Shown one piece after another: positions 9,983-18,316 of a DNA stretch of 64,000 bases. Numbering within the stretch: the first letter of the stretch is position 1; each line of letters starts with the position of its first letter. The position numbers were made by a program, and so were the translations under genes. Under the pieces are notes generated by a model, which made no database searches, was not told where the DNA came from, and saw nothing but the letters and a program-made list of their open reading frames with translations. Source of the DNA: Mesorhizobium sp. M00.F.Ca.ET.216.01.1.1 (GTDB lineage: Bacteria; Pseudomonadota; Alphaproteobacteria; Rhizobiales; Rhizobiaceae); the NCBI RefSeq assembly GCF_004010325.2, contig NZ_SADR02000001.1, positions 392,239 through 456,238 of the forward strand, read 5' to 3'.

Positions 9983-10795
9983 TTAAGCCTTACCGGGAAC
10001 GGTCCTGATCACCGTGCCCCAAGGATCCTCGCGGGTCGTGGCGTTCGCCACATTGTCCGAGCGCATCTCGACCCAGGCCAGGCCGGAGCGGGCGGGATCG
10101 CGACGGCCGGCGCCGGAACTCTGCCAGGCATTGGCGCCGATATGGTGGTGATAGCCGCCGGACGACAGGAACACCGCCGCGCCACCATATTTCGCCACCG
10201 TGTCGAAACCAAACTCCTGGTGCCACCAGGCCTCGGCATCTTCCGGCCGGCCGACGCGCAGATGGACGTGACCAACAATGCTGTTTTCAGGCGCGCCCTG
10301 CCAGCCGGCATCGCCGGCCGGCACCTCGGCGACGACAGCGGGAATGTTCAGCCGTTCGGTCGCCATCGCTATCTTCTCGCCATTCCACTTCCAGTCCTGC
10401 GGCCGGCGGTCGGCATAGATCTCGATGCCGTTGCCTTCGGGGTCGGTCAGGTAAAGCGCCTCGCTGACCAGATGGTCGGACGCGCCCTCGATGGCGATCT
10501 TGTTGGCGATGGCATGGTTGATCCAGCGGCCAAGGTCGGCCCGACTCGGCAGCAGGAAGGCGGTATGGAAAAGGCCCGCGCTGTGCGGATCGTCGGGCTT
10601 TGCCGCCGCGTCCGCCTCGATGTCCAGCAAGGGGCGATTGGCGGCGCCCAGCGTGATCGTGCCGCCGGCGCGGCTCAGTTCCTGCAGGCCGACGACCTTG
10701 CGATAATACGCGGCGAGATTTTCGGCATCGCGCGCCCGCAACCCGACGCGGGCAACGCTGACCGGCGTCGTGGCGGCAAAAGGCAGTTCACTCAT
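9983..10795 (-). CDS. VOC family ring-cleaving dioxygenase-like protein (CatE type)
   Basis: A 270-residue protein with two vicinal-oxygen-chelate modules. Module 1 starts at VGLRARDAENLAAYYRKVVGL and has ALYLTDPEGNGIEIY (Glu metal ligand); module 2 starts at VGHVHLRVGRPEDAEAWW and includes GGYHHHIGANAW, where the His residues are metal-ligand candidates. This arrangement matches CatE/YwbC-type catechol-2,3-dioxygenase relatives. The ATG at 10,795 has GGAGC upstream; a longer frame to 11,062 lacks homology. It is convergent with the upstream hydrolase gene and flanked on both sides by RBBP9-like hydrolases. A substrate cannot be named. Confidence 0.8.
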   Translation of the reverse strand: MSELPFAATTPVSVARVGLRARDAENLAAYYRKVVGLQELSRAGGTITLGAANRPLLDIEADAAAKPDDPHSAGLFHTAFLLPSRADLGRWINHAIANKIAIEGASDHLVSEALYLTDPEGNGIEIYADRRPQDWKWNGEKIAMATERLNIPAVVAEVPAGDAGWQGAPENSIVGHVHLRVGRPEDAEAWWHQEFGFDTVAKYGGAAVFLSSGGYHHHIGANAWQSSGAGRRDPARSGLAWVEMRSDNVANATTREDPWGTVIRTVPGKA

Positions 10796-11091
10796 CTGGT
10801 GCTCCGTTCGGGCGGCGTTCGACGAGTTTCCCAAAGCCAGGAGCCCGGCGCCACAATCATTGTACCCCGTGCCCGTCCCGGAATCCCGGTCGTCCACGGC
10901 TGGTTCTTTCCTGACGACAGATCGTCGATCCCGATCGTTCACACAAGATGGCAAGAAGCGAACATGGTGTTCACTATTACGATTGCTGATGCCGTCCAGA
11001 GCCGGTTTGCGCATGAACCTGTCCAAAACCGCTCCCCTTTTTGCGATCATGCGCGGTTGCACGAAACGGCGGCGCTCGCTAAATGCGCGCG

Positions 11092-11640
11092 ATGAAAGTT
11101 AGGGACGCAGATATTCTCATCGTGCCGGGCTACACCAATTCTGGCCCGGACCATTGGCAGAGCCGCTGGCAATCGAAATTGTCGACCGCGCGCCGCGTCG
11201 AGCAGGCGGAATGGTCAAAGCCGGTGCGCGAGGACTGGACGGCGAGCGTGGCGAAAGCGGTCAACGAGGCCGAGCGGCCGGTCGTCATCGTCGCGCATTC
11301 ACTCGGCGTCGCAACGACGGTCCAGGCGCTGCCGCGATTCCAGCGGCCGGTCGCCGGCGCCTTCTTCGTGGCGCCGCCCGATGTCGCCAATCCCGAGATC
11401 AGGCCGAGGCACCTGATGACCTTCGGCCCCTATCCGCGCGAGCCGCTGGCCTTTCCCTCGGTGGTGATCGCCAGCCGCAACGACCCGTTCTGCGCGTTCG
11501 ACGTTGCCGAAGACATTGCTGCGGCCTGGGGTTCGCTGTTCATCGATGCCGGCGATGCCGGTCATCTCAATGCCCATTCAGGCTTCGGCCCGTGGCCCGA
11601 AGGCTCGATGACCTTCGCCAAGTTCCTGACCGATCTCTAG
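11092..11640 (+). CDS. RBBP9/YdeN family alpha/beta hydrolase (copy 2)
   Basis: A 182-residue paralogue of the 9404 gene, with LIVPGYTNSGPDHWQSRW at the N-terminus, nucleophile elbow VAHSLGVA (Ser at about 72), Asp in ASRNDPFC and His in GDAGHLNAHSG. Start at 11,092 is chosen because it aligns with the paralogue; another ATG is 9 bp upstream and neither has a good ribosome site. The 290 bp upstream hold no gene that I can see, only a short dyad at 10,960-10,972. Confidence 0.8.
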   Translation: MKVRDADILIVPGYTNSGPDHWQSRWQSKLSTARRVEQAEWSKPVREDWTASVAKAVNEAERPVVIVAHSLGVATTVQALPRFQRPVAGAFFVAPPDVANPEIRPRHLMTFGPYPREPLAFPSVVIASRNDPFCAFDVAEDIAAAWGSLFIDAGDAGHLNAHSGFGPWPEGSMTFAKFLTDL

Positions 11641-11674
11641 CCTCTTTTGAGGAGTCCGCTCTCGTCCGCGGTCC

Positions 11675-12448
11675 TCAGGATCCGATCGAATCCCTCATGC
11701 TCTTCAGCAGGGTTTTTGCGCCAAGCGAAATCAGCGTGTGATCCGAACCCAAGGCCAGCAGCCGATAGCCCATCGACACGACGCGGCCGGCAATGGCCGG
11801 CTCTACGACATAGATCGCGGCATGCTTGCCGGCCTTGCGTGTCCGCTCGGCGATCGAGGCCACGGTCTCCATCATGCTTTCCAGCGTCGAATTGACGGCG
11901 GTGCCGTTCGACCAGGCAATCGAGAAATCCGATGGCCCGACGAAGATGCCGTCGACGCCCGGTGTATCGAGGATGCCGTCGAGCGAGTCGAGCGCGGCGC
12001 GCGTCTCGACCATGGCGAAGGCCATCGTGCGCTGGTTGCTGTCGCGCAGCCACTCGGCAAAATCGCCCTTGCCGTGGCGCGGAAAGGCATAGGTCGGGCC
12101 CCAGGAGCGCTCGCCGAGCGGCGGGTATTTCATCGCCGCTGCAAAAAGTTTTGCGTCCGCCACCGAATTCACCATCGGCGCGATCACCGCCTCGGCACCG
12201 AAATCAAGCGCGCGGCTGGCCATGTCGAATCGGCCGACGGGAATGCGTACCAGCGCCGGCTTGTTGGCGGCCAGCACCGGCGCGAGGCCGCGCAGCACGC
12301 TGTCTTCGTGATGGCCGCCATGCTGCATGTCGAGCGTGACGGCATCGAAAGCCTGTCTGGCGATGATTTCCACCGTCAAGGCATCCGGCACGCCGGACCA
12401 TGCTGTGAACAGCGTTTCATCCGCCGCCAGGCGTGACTTCAGGGACAT
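11675..12448 (-). CDS. HpcH/HpaI family aldolase
   Basis: A 257-residue class II, metal-dependent pyruvate aldolase family member. Conserved parts seen: TLDMQHGGHH near residue 41, the loop with the catalytic Arg in ALVRIPVGR, GAEAVIAPMVNS, the metal ligand Glu in FAMVETRAAL (about 150) and Asp in GIFVGPSDFS (about 176). Such enzymes cleave 4-hydroxy-2-oxo acids from aromatic or sugar acid breakdown. The ATG at 12,448 is preferred because AAGGAAA lies about 8 nt upstream; a GTG two codons earlier is possible. It is a stand-alone gene, so the pathway is not shown. Confidence 0.86.
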   Translation of the reverse strand: MSLKSRLAADETLFTAWSGVPDALTVEIIARQAFDAVTLDMQHGGHHEDSVLRGLAPVLAANKPALVRIPVGRFDMASRALDFGAEAVIAPMVNSVADAKLFAAAMKYPPLGERSWGPTYAFPRHGKGDFAEWLRDSNQRTMAFAMVETRAALDSLDGILDTPGVDGIFVGPSDFSIAWSNGTAVNSTLESMMETVASIAERTRKAGKHAAIYVVEPAIAGRVVSMGYRLLALGSDHTLISLGAKTLLKSMRDSIGS

Positions 12449-12470
12449 TGGCACTTTCCTTGTTGGCTAT

Positions 12471-12555
12471 CGCATCGCCCAAAAATCGGAATCGATTTTC
12501 GGAAAGCACAATGCGAAGACTCAAATTGTTAGAGCGTACTCTGTGCGTCCTGGAG
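12471..12555 (-). repeat. Rhizobial palindromic element, copy related to 26,541
   Basis: The core 12,471-12,515 is an imperfect palindrome (CGCATCG...CAATGCG with AATCGGAATCGATTTTCGG inside). Read on the minus strand, its flank has GTACGCTC, 14-15 nt, then TTCGCATTGTGC, the same order as the copy at 26,541-26,630, so the repeat unit is longer than the hairpin. It lies between the aldolase start and the terminator of the zeta-subunit gene. Confidence 0.75.
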
Positions 12556-12604
12556 GCCACACGTCGCTCCAATGCAATTTCAGCTGGAAACAGCTGCAAA
12601 GGCA

Positions 12605-12634
12605 AAGAAAAACCGCCCGGATGTGCCGGGCGGT
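12605..12634 (-). terminator. Rho-independent terminator of the DUF1476 gene
   Basis: A perfect 9-bp stem, ACCGCCCGG (12,612-12,620) with CCGGGCGGT (12,626-12,634), loop of 5 nt, followed on the minus strand by TTTTTC. It is 38 nt downstream of the stop at 12,672. Confidence 0.85.
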
Positions 12635-12671
12635 CGATTGGTCCAGAAGGTCGATCTAATCCTGCGGAAAG

Positions 12672-12992
12672 TCAGGTGTTCTTGATCTGCTCGATCGCCT
12701 GCGCCATCAGTTCATCCATGGTGCGGCGGATCTGGTGGTCCGACTGGGCAACGCCGGCTTCATCGAAATCCTTGCGTATCTTGCGGAAAACGTCGTGATC
12801 GCCAGCTTCTTCGATGTCGGAGACGACCACCTGCTTGGCATAGGCTTCGGCATCGGCGCCGGCCTTGCCCAGTTTTTCAGCCGCCCATAGGCCGAGCGCC
12901 CGATTGCGACGCGCCGCTGCCTTGAAGCGGAGTTCCTCGTCGAAGACGAATTTGCGCTCGAAGCCCTCTTCGCGGTCTTTCATGCTGGCCAT
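12672..12992 (-). CDS. F1-ATPase inhibitor zeta subunit (DUF1476)
   Basis: A 106-residue DUF1476 protein, the alphaproteobacterial zeta subunit known from Paracoccus to block reverse rotation of F1FO-ATPase. The N-terminal inhibitory segment (MKDREEGFERKFVFDEEL) precedes a four-helix domain; the RNRALGLWAAEKLG core is typical. Start at 12,992 is supported by GGAGGG 7 nt upstream. The gene is monocistronic with a clear terminator and divergent from purC, a common alphaproteobacterial arrangement. Rhizobial zeta proteins may inhibit weakly, so the physiological role here is an inference. Confidence 0.88.
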   Translation of the reverse strand: MASMKDREEGFERKFVFDEELRFKAAARRNRALGLWAAEKLGKAGADAEAYAKQVVVSDIEEAGDHDVFRKIRKDFDEAGVAQSDHQIRRTMDELMAQAIEQIKNT

Positions 12993-13263
12993 GGCGTCCC
13001 TCCGGTCAATCCGATTCGCTGGTGGTGAATATGTGTTGGCGAAGCACAAACCAAAAGGTCGCCGGCCGGTCAATACGCTACATCACTGCTGCGCTGCGGC
13101 ATTTCATTCCCGAAAGCGGTTGATTGAAAGGATTTGCCGATTGAGCAAACAGTGTGATTGGGATAGACAGCGGCATTGAACCCTACCGTCACCGGCTTAT
13201 TTTAGGTAGACGGGCAGGAAATGGTTGCTTGCCGCCTGCCCGGAAATCCAGAGAAAAAATCAG

Positions 13264-14058
13264 ATGAAAAATCGCCGCCGCATTTATGAAGGCAAGGCCA
13301 AGATCCTGTATGAGGGGCCTGAGCCGGGAACGCTGATCCAGTTCTTCAAGGACGATGCGACCGCGTTCAACAAGAAGAAGCACGAGGTCGTCGACGGCAA
13401 GGGCGTGCTCAACAACCGCATCTCCGAGCACATCTTCAACCATCTCAACCGCATGGGCATACCGACCCACTTCATCCGCCGGCTCAACATGCGCGAGCAG
13501 CTGATCAAGGAAGTTGAGATCATCCCGCTCGAGGTGGTCGTGCGCAATGTCGCGGCCGGCTCGCTGGCCAAGCGGCTCGGTATCGAGGAAGGCACCGTGC
13601 TGCCGCGCTCGATCATCGAATTCTATTACAAGGCTGACGCGCTCGACGATCCGATGGTGTCGGAAGAGCACATCACCGCTTTCGGCTGGGCGAGCCCGCA
13701 GGAGATCGACGACGTCATGGCGCTCGCCATCCGCGTCAACGACTTCCTCTCCGGCCTGTTCATGGGCGTCGGCATCCAGCTCGTCGACTTCAAGATCGAG
13801 TGCGGCCGCCTGTTCGAGGGTGACATGATGCGCATCGTCGTCGCCGACGAGATATCGCCCGACTCCTGCCGGCTGTGGGACGTGGCGACGCAGGACAAGC
13901 TCGACAAGGACCGCTTCCGCCGCGACATGGGCGGGCTGGTCGAAGCCTATCAGGAAGTTGCCCGCCGCCTCGGCATCATGAACGAGAACGAGCCGCCGCG
14001 CCCCACCGGGCCGGTGCTTGTCGCCTCGACCGACGGCGTCAAAGGCAAGCCGCACTGA
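13264..14058 (+). CDS. purC: SAICAR synthetase
   Basis: A 264-residue phosphoribosylaminoimidazole-succinocarboxamide synthase: joins aspartate to CAIR with ATP. Family blocks visible: YEGKAKILY (about 7-15, phosphate loop), [23 protein letters not shown] (about 94), and VDFKIECGR (about 175). Start at 13,264 gives the [12 protein letters not shown]-terminus usual in rhizobia; upstream frame to 13,225 has no homology. It heads the group purC-purS-small ORF-purQ, where gaps are short or negative. Confidence 0.96.
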   Translation: MKNRRRIYEGKAKILYEGPEPGTLIQFFKDDATAFNKKKHEVVDGKGVLNNRISEHIFNHLNRMGIPTHFIRRLNMREQLIKEVEIIPLEVVVRNVAAGSLAKRLGIEEGTVLPRSIIEFYYKADALDDPMVSEEHITAFGWASPQEIDDVMALAIRVNDFLSGLFMGVGIQLVDFKIECGRLFEGDMMRIVVADEISPDSCRLWDVATQDKLDKDRFRRDMGGLVEAYQEVARRLGIMNENEPPRPTGPVLVASTDGVKGKPH

Positions 14059-14100
14059 TATTTTTTGCCGCTCGATATTTGGAACAGGAGCATGTCCAGC

Positions 14101-14343
14101 GTGATCAAGGCCCGTATAACCGTAACCCTCAAGAACGGCGTGCTCGACCCGCAAGGCAAGGCGATCGAACATGCGCTGTCAGGACTGGGTTTCGGCGGCG
14201 TCGGACAGGTGCGGCAGGGCAAGGTCTTCGACGTCGAGCTTGCCGAGAGCGACAAGGCCAAGGCAGAGGCTGATCTCAAAGCCATGTGTGACAAGCTTCT
14301 GGCGAATACGGTGATTGAGAACTATAGTGTGGCGATTACCTGA
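14101..14343 (+). CDS. purS: FGAM synthase subunit PurS
   Basis: An 80-residue PurS, the small subunit that bridges PurL and PurQ in the three-part FGAM synthase. It reads VIKARITVTLKNGVLDPQGK from a GTG at 14,101, placed 10 nt after AGGAG. The ATG at 14,092 has that same AGGAG only 1 nt away, too close to work, so I prefer GTG, which also matches the usual MIKARV or MKARV N-terminus. The ammonia-channel-forming LKNGVLDPQG and RQGKVFDVEL segments are intact. Confidence 0.9.
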   Translation: MIKARITVTLKNGVLDPQGKAIEHALSGLGFGGVGQVRQGKVFDVELAESDKAKAEADLKAMCDKLLANTVIENYSVAIT

Positions 14344-14361
14344 GGTTGTGCCGTAGGGTAT

Positions 14362-14616
14362 ATGACTGAAGCCACGAGTGAAACGATGTATGAGCTGCTA
14401 AAGCGTGTGCATCACGAAGTTGCTGAACTTCACCAAGATGTTTCCGAAGTGAAGCGGGAGTTGAATGTAGTTCGGGGTCACATGGTCGCAACGCAAGGCG
14501 ACGTCCACAACATCTACTGCATTCTTGGCCGTCAGGACGACCGCCTTGAACGTATCGAACGCCGCCTAGACCTGCGCGAACTAGCCGAAGCCCAGAGGCC
14601 TTACGAACCGAAATGA
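14362..14616 (+). CDS. Small coiled-coil protein between purS and purQ
   Basis: An 84-residue hydrophilic protein with heptad-like repeats ([20 protein letters not shown], then [11 protein letters not shown]). It belongs, I think, to a widespread family of small alphaproteobacterial orphan proteins with a TQxDxxNIYxxLxRxDxRLxRIERRL tail; no function is known. Its TGA overlaps the purQ ATG (ATGA), so purQ translation probably depends on it. Codon use is less GC-biased than in the flanking pur genes, hinting at later insertion into the operon. Confidence 0.75.
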   Translation: MTEATSETMYELLKRVHHEVAELHQDVSEVKRELNVVRGHMVATQGDVHNIYCILGRQDDRLERIERRLDLRELAEAQRPYEPK

Positions 14617-15281
14617 AATCAGCCGTCGTTCTTCTCCCTGGCCTCAACCGTGACCGCGACATGATCGCGGCGCTGACCAAGATTTCCGGGACGCCGCCGG
14701 TCACCGTCTGGCAGACCGACACCGAAATCCCGGACGTCGACCTGATCACCATTCCCGGCGGCTTTTCCTTCGGCGATTATCTGCGCTGCGGCGCCATTGC
14801 CGCGCGCATGCCTGTCATGCGGGCGGTTGCCGAGAAGGCGGCCAAGGGCGTCATGGTCATCGGTGTCTGCAACGGTTTCCAGATCCTGGTCGAGGCCGGC
14901 CTGCTGCCGGGGGCGCTTATGCGCAACACCTCGCTGAAATTCGTCTGCCGTCAGGTGAAGCTGCAGATCGCCAACGCCAACACGATGTTCACCCGCCGCT
15001 ATCAGCCGGGCCAGATCATCCGCTCGCCGGTGGCGCATCACGACGGCAACTACTTTGCCGACACAGAGACGCTTGCCCGTCTCGAAGGCGAAGGCCAAGT
15101 GGTGTTCCGCTATGCCGAAGGCACCAATCCCAACGGCTCGATCAACGACATTGCCGGCATCATCAATAGCCAGGGCAATGTGCTCGGCCTGATGCCGCAC
15201 CCCGAGAACCTGATCGAAGCGGCGCATGGCGGCAGCGACGGCCGGGCATTGTTCGAAAGCGCCCTCGGCATCGCCGCTTGA
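14613..15281 (+). CDS. purQ: FGAM synthase glutaminase subunit PurQ
   Basis: A 222-residue class I glutamine amidotransferase. It supplies ammonia to PurL for making FGAM. The nucleophile Cys is in VIGVCNGFQ (about 86), the oxyanion region in [13 protein letters not shown], and the His/Glu pair in MPHPENLIE (about 195-203). Start overlaps the small coiled-coil ORF. Length is typical of the PurSQL type rather than the large fused PurL of gammaproteobacteria. Confidence 0.96.
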   Translation: MKSAVVLLPGLNRDRDMIAALTKISGTPPVTVWQTDTEIPDVDLITIPGGFSFGDYLRCGAIAARMPVMRAVAEKAAKGVMVIGVCNGFQILVEAGLLPGALMRNTSLKFVCRQVKLQIANANTMFTRRYQPGQIIRSPVAHHDGNYFADTETLARLEGEGQVVFRYAEGTNPNGSINDIAGIINSQGNVLGLMPHPENLIEAAHGGSDGRALFESALGIAA

Positions 15282-15338
15282 TATTTTTCACCCTTTGAAG
15301 ATCTTCCTTTCCGAACTCGAGATGGGCGCCGCCTGACC

Positions 15339-15749
15339 ATGAGACTGACGATCGTCCGCCTTGCCCTGATCGCCACCGCCGGTTTTGCCCTCGCCTCCTG
15401 CCAATCGGGCCCGAAGAGCGCGCCTGCTCCTGCCGGCAAAAGTGCTGCGCTGCTTGCCATGGAACAAGTGGCGATCGCCGCTCACAAATGCTGGATCGCC
15501 AGCAAGGATCCCGCCTTCAAGTCCTATCAGATGGCCAACGAACTGAATTCGTTCAGCGGCACGCCGCGCTTCCTGCTGGTTCCGGCCAAGCACTATGGCG
15601 GAAAGCCGTTGCTGGTGGTGCAGGCGCAAGGCAATTCGAGCCGCATCGACGTGTTCGGTCCGCTGATGGCCGAACCGCTCGGCGCACGCATCGGGTCGGA
15701 CATTGCCCGCTGGCAGACGGGCAATCCAGCCTGCGGCGCTGCCGCATAG
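15339..15749 (+). CDS. Small lipoprotein of unknown function
   Basis: A 136-residue predicted lipoprotein. The signal peptide MRLTIVRLALIATAGFALASC ends in lipobox LASC, with the lipidated Cys at about 21. The mature part has two more cysteines (HKCWIAS and NPACGAA). Ser/Gln after the lipid Cys would suggest outer-membrane sorting if Lol rules apply. It starts 57 bp after purQ and could be read through from it. No family recognised. Confidence 0.75.
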   Translation: MRLTIVRLALIATAGFALASCQSGPKSAPAPAGKSAALLAMEQVAIAAHKCWIASKDPAFKSYQMANELNSFSGTPRFLLVPAKHYGGKPLLVVQAQGNSSRIDVFGPLMAEPLGARIGSDIARWQTGNPACGAAA

Positions 15750-15753
15750 CCCA

Positions 15754-16395
15754 ATGGGCCGCTTTCTGCAGGTCGCCGGTCTGGTCATAGGTCTGGCCGG
15801 GCTTGTCTTGCAATTCTGCATCACCATCCCGGCGTCGATGGCAGCCGGCCGCAGTTTTTTCGGCTCCATCGTCTTCTATTTCAGCTTCTTCACCATCCTG
15901 ACCAACATCGGAGCGGTGCTGGTGCATGCCTCGCTGCTGTCACCCAGCGGCTATGCGTGGTTCCCGGCCTTTGCCGGGCCGCGGATGCGAGCGGGCGTCG
16001 GGGTTGCGATAACCATGGTCTTCATCATCTATGCGACGGTTCTGGCGCAGCTTTGGCAGCCGCAAGGGCTGTTCCTGCTCTGTGACGTTCTCTTGCACTA
16101 TGTAACGCCGGCGCTGTTCGTGCTGTGGTGGCTTGTGGCAGGCGCCGACGGTTCGACGCGATGGCGCGACATTTCCTGGTGGATGGTCTATCCGATCGCC
16201 TACCTGGTCTATGCGCTGGCGCGGGCGCCGATATCAGGCGACGTACCCTACTCGTTCCTCGATGTCGCCAGGAACGGCGTGGCCAGCGTCGCCATCGCTG
16301 CGCTGACCACTACGGGGCTTTTTCTTGTGCTGTGCATTGTTGCCGTCCTTGTCGATCGCGGTGTCACGCGCATCAGGGCGCCGGGCGTCCGTTAG
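15754..16395 (+). CDS. Pr6Pr family membrane protein
   Basis: A 213-residue integral membrane protein with about six helices. Conserved features of the Pr6Pr family are YFSFFTILTNIGAVLVH (about 47-63) and the DVLLHYVTPALFVLWWL helix (about 111-127), with a following WWMVYPIAYLVYALAR block. The role is unknown. The ATG at 15,754 is 4 nt after the lipoprotein stop, so the two are probably co-translated; the open frame to 15,703 overlaps the lipoprotein and is unlikely. Confidence 0.78.
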   Translation: MGRFLQVAGLVIGLAGLVLQFCITIPASMAAGRSFFGSIVFYFSFFTILTNIGAVLVHASLLSPSGYAWFPAFAGPRMRAGVGVAITMVFIIYATVLAQLWQPQGLFLLCDVLLHYVTPALFVLWWLVAGADGSTRWRDISWWMVYPIAYLVYALARAPISGDVPYSFLDVARNGVASVAIAALTTTGLFLVLCIVAVLVDRGVTRIRAPGVR

Positions 16396-16416
16396 AACAG
16401 GTTTCCGGCGCGGCGC

Positions 16417-16662
16417 TCAATCCCAGAACGGCCTGAGACCTTCGCGGTGAGCGTCGCAGCGAGAGATGCCGATATCTCTGAGCTGATCGTCCGTCATCTC
16501 CAGCAATACCAGCCGGCTCCGCCGGCGATTGACCATAGTGTCGATCCACATGAAAAGCGATCTGACGACGCGGACGAGACGATTGACATAGGTCCTCCGA
16601 CCTGATGGCCGCGCAGTCCGCAATTCGGCTTCTGCATAGTGAATTGTGTCGATTGTATCCAT
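16417..16662 (-). CDS. DUF1127 protein (YjiS-like), divergent from MocR regulator
   Basis: An 81-residue protein with a C-terminal DUF1127 domain: LLEMTDDQLRDIGISRCDA at about 53-71. In other alphaproteobacteria small DUF1127 proteins affect RNA turnover and phosphate or arginine metabolism; a longer N-terminal region is present here. Start at 16,662 has GGAAAGACA upstream. It is head-to-head with a MocR regulator (93 bp between), and direct repeats of the type MocR proteins bind overlap its start, suggesting control by that neighbour. Confidence 0.85.
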   Translation of the reverse strand: MDTIDTIHYAEAELRTARPSGRRTYVNRLVRVVRSLFMWIDTMVNRRRSRLVLLEMTDDQLRDIGISRCDAHREGLRPFWD

Positions 16663-16692
16663 TGTCTTTCCGCCAAATCTGCGATTGTACCC
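16650..16692. promoter_or_regulatory. Candidate MocR operator, two direct repeats
   Basis: Two copies of CGATTGTAYCC, at 16,650-16,660 and 16,682-16,692, in the same orientation and 32 bp apart, about three helical turns. GntR/MocR regulators such as PdxR bind direct repeats. One copy overlaps the start of the DUF1127 gene, the other lies upstream of it. The repeat is seen; the binding is inference. Confidence 0.4.
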
Positions 16693-16755
16693 TTTTTCAC
16701 CACCCGGCTCATATGTATTGACTCACATTCCGGCGCAATATAGAAAATTGTCACC

Positions 16756-18171
16756 ATGACAAATTGGCTTCCAGATCTCACCACAGGCACCGGCCCGCTC
16801 TATCAGCGGCTGGCGGACTCCATTGAAACGGACATCGACCGGGGCGTGATCGATGCAGGGACAAAACTGCCGCCGCAACGGGATCTGGCATACGATATCG
16901 GCACGACCGTCGGCACGGTCGGCAGGGCCTACCAATTGTTGCGCGAGCGTGGGCTGGTGAGCGGCGAGGTCGGGCGCGGAACCTATGTTCTGGCCCAAAA
17001 TTCGGATGATGCGAAGCCGGATTTCCTGGAGCCCGCCGAGCAAGGCACGCGCTACCACTTCGATGCGCCTCGCGACAAACTGCGCCTCGACAGCACCGCC
17101 GCGCCCGACATTGGCCAGGGCGCCATTGTCGCCGATGTGCTTTCGCGCACAACGCAGGACCATCCTCACGAGATTTCAAGCTACACGCGCGATTTCCCCG
17201 ACCGCTGGTTCGAGGCCGGCAGAAGCTGGCTGTCGCGCAACTCCTTTCGCCCGGCCCCGGATACCATCGTCCCGACGCTCGGCACCCATGCCGCGGTGAT
17301 GGCAGCAATTGCAGGGCTCACCACTCCCGGCGACTATGTTGTCTTCGAGCACCTCACCTATTCGCAGATTTCCCGCAGCGCCGGCCTGATCGGGCGCCGG
17401 ACCGCACTGGTAGCGGCGGACGAGGAAGGCATCGATCCGGACGATTTCGAGCGCGTATGTGCGCAAAAACATCCGAAGATAATGTTCCTGATGCCGACGG
17501 CCAAGAACCCGACGCTGGTGACGCTGTCGGCAACGCGCCGCGAGGCCGTCGCGCGCGTCGCCCGTCAATACAATGTCGTCCTGATTGAGGACGATCTCTA
17601 TGGCGGGATGACAGACGACCCGACACCGTTGCTCGCCGAATATGCGCCGGAACGGACGATCGTTGCCGGCGGCCTGTCGAAATCGGTCGCGGCGGGTGTT
17701 CGTAGCGGTTGGCTAGCCTGCCCGCCGGCCTATCGCCACCGCATCAGGATCGCCCACAAGATGATGACAGGCGGCCTCGCCTTCCTGCTGGCAGAGGTGG
17801 GCAGCCGGCTGGTGCTGTCCGGCCAGGCCAGCGAGATGCGCAAACGCAGCATTGCCGAAATCAGCGCGCGCATAGCGATCGTTCGCGCGACACTCGACGG
17901 CTTCGCCTTCAAGGCGTTGGATAACGTGCCCTTCGTCTGGCTCACTTTGCCCGATCCATGGCTTTCCGGCACCTTCAAGAAAGCCTGCCTCGAGCATGGC
18001 GTGCTGATCGACGACGAGGACGAGTTCAAGGCAGGGCGCTCCGAACAGGTTTTCCATGGCGTCCGCTTTGGCGTGTCACAGCCGGGACGGCGAGAGGACT
18101 TGGCGCATGGCCTCGCGGTGATCAGGCGGCTTCTCGACGAAGGCCGTGCCGGCTACGACAGTTTCTCCTGA
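16756..18171 (+). CDS. MocR/PdxR-like transcriptional regulator (GntR HTH plus aminotransferase domain)
   Basis: A 471-residue protein joining a GntR winged helix (about 15-75: GPLYQRLADSIETDIDRG, KLPPQRDLA, VGTVGRAYQLLRERGLV) to a fold-type I aminotransferase-like domain. The PLP lysine is in GGLSKSVAAGVRSGW (about 305) and the PLP-contact DDLY is in LIEDDLYGGM. MocR proteins sense PLP or PLP-amino acid adducts. The divergent DUF1127 gene with direct repeats in between is the likely target, with self-regulation possible. Confidence 0.88.
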   Translation: MTNWLPDLTTGTGPLYQRLADSIETDIDRGVIDAGTKLPPQRDLAYDIGTTVGTVGRAYQLLRERGLVSGEVGRGTYVLAQNSDDAKPDFLEPAEQGTRYHFDAPRDKLRLDSTAAPDIGQGAIVADVLSRTTQDHPHEISSYTRDFPDRWFEAGRSWLSRNSFRPAPDTIVPTLGTHAAVMAAIAGLTTPGDYVVFEHLTYSQISRSAGLIGRRTALVAADEEGIDPDDFERVCAQKHPKIMFLMPTAKNPTLVTLSATRREAVARVARQYNVVLIEDDLYGGMTDDPTPLLAEYAPERTIVAGGLSKSVAAGVRSGWLACPPAYRHRIRIAHKMMTGGLAFLLAEVGSRLVLSGQASEMRKRSIAEISARIAIVRATLDGFAFKALDNVPFVWLTLPDPWLSGTFKKACLEHGVLIDDEDEFKAGRSEQVFHGVRFGVSQPGRREDLAHGLAVIRRLLDEGRAGYDSFS

Positions 18172-18316
18172 GCCCGATCCCGACCGTTTGAAGGTCTTTT
18201 TGGGCGGCGTATCGCCCCGCTGTGGCTTTCCATTGTTTTTCATCCATCGATGGGTGTATCGGCTGCAAAGCTTGCGATAAGACGGGACTCGATCCCAAGG
18301 ATACAAATTGCCGCTC

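Noticed and set aside
10960..10972. GAACA-TGG-TGTTC dyad as a LexA box
   Set aside because: The half-site spacing does not fit GTTC-N7-GTTC, and the downstream hydrolase is not a known SOS gene.
18202..18217. GGGCG/CGCCC hairpin before purL as a terminator or attenuator
   Set aside because: Stem of only 5 bp and no U-tract on either strand.
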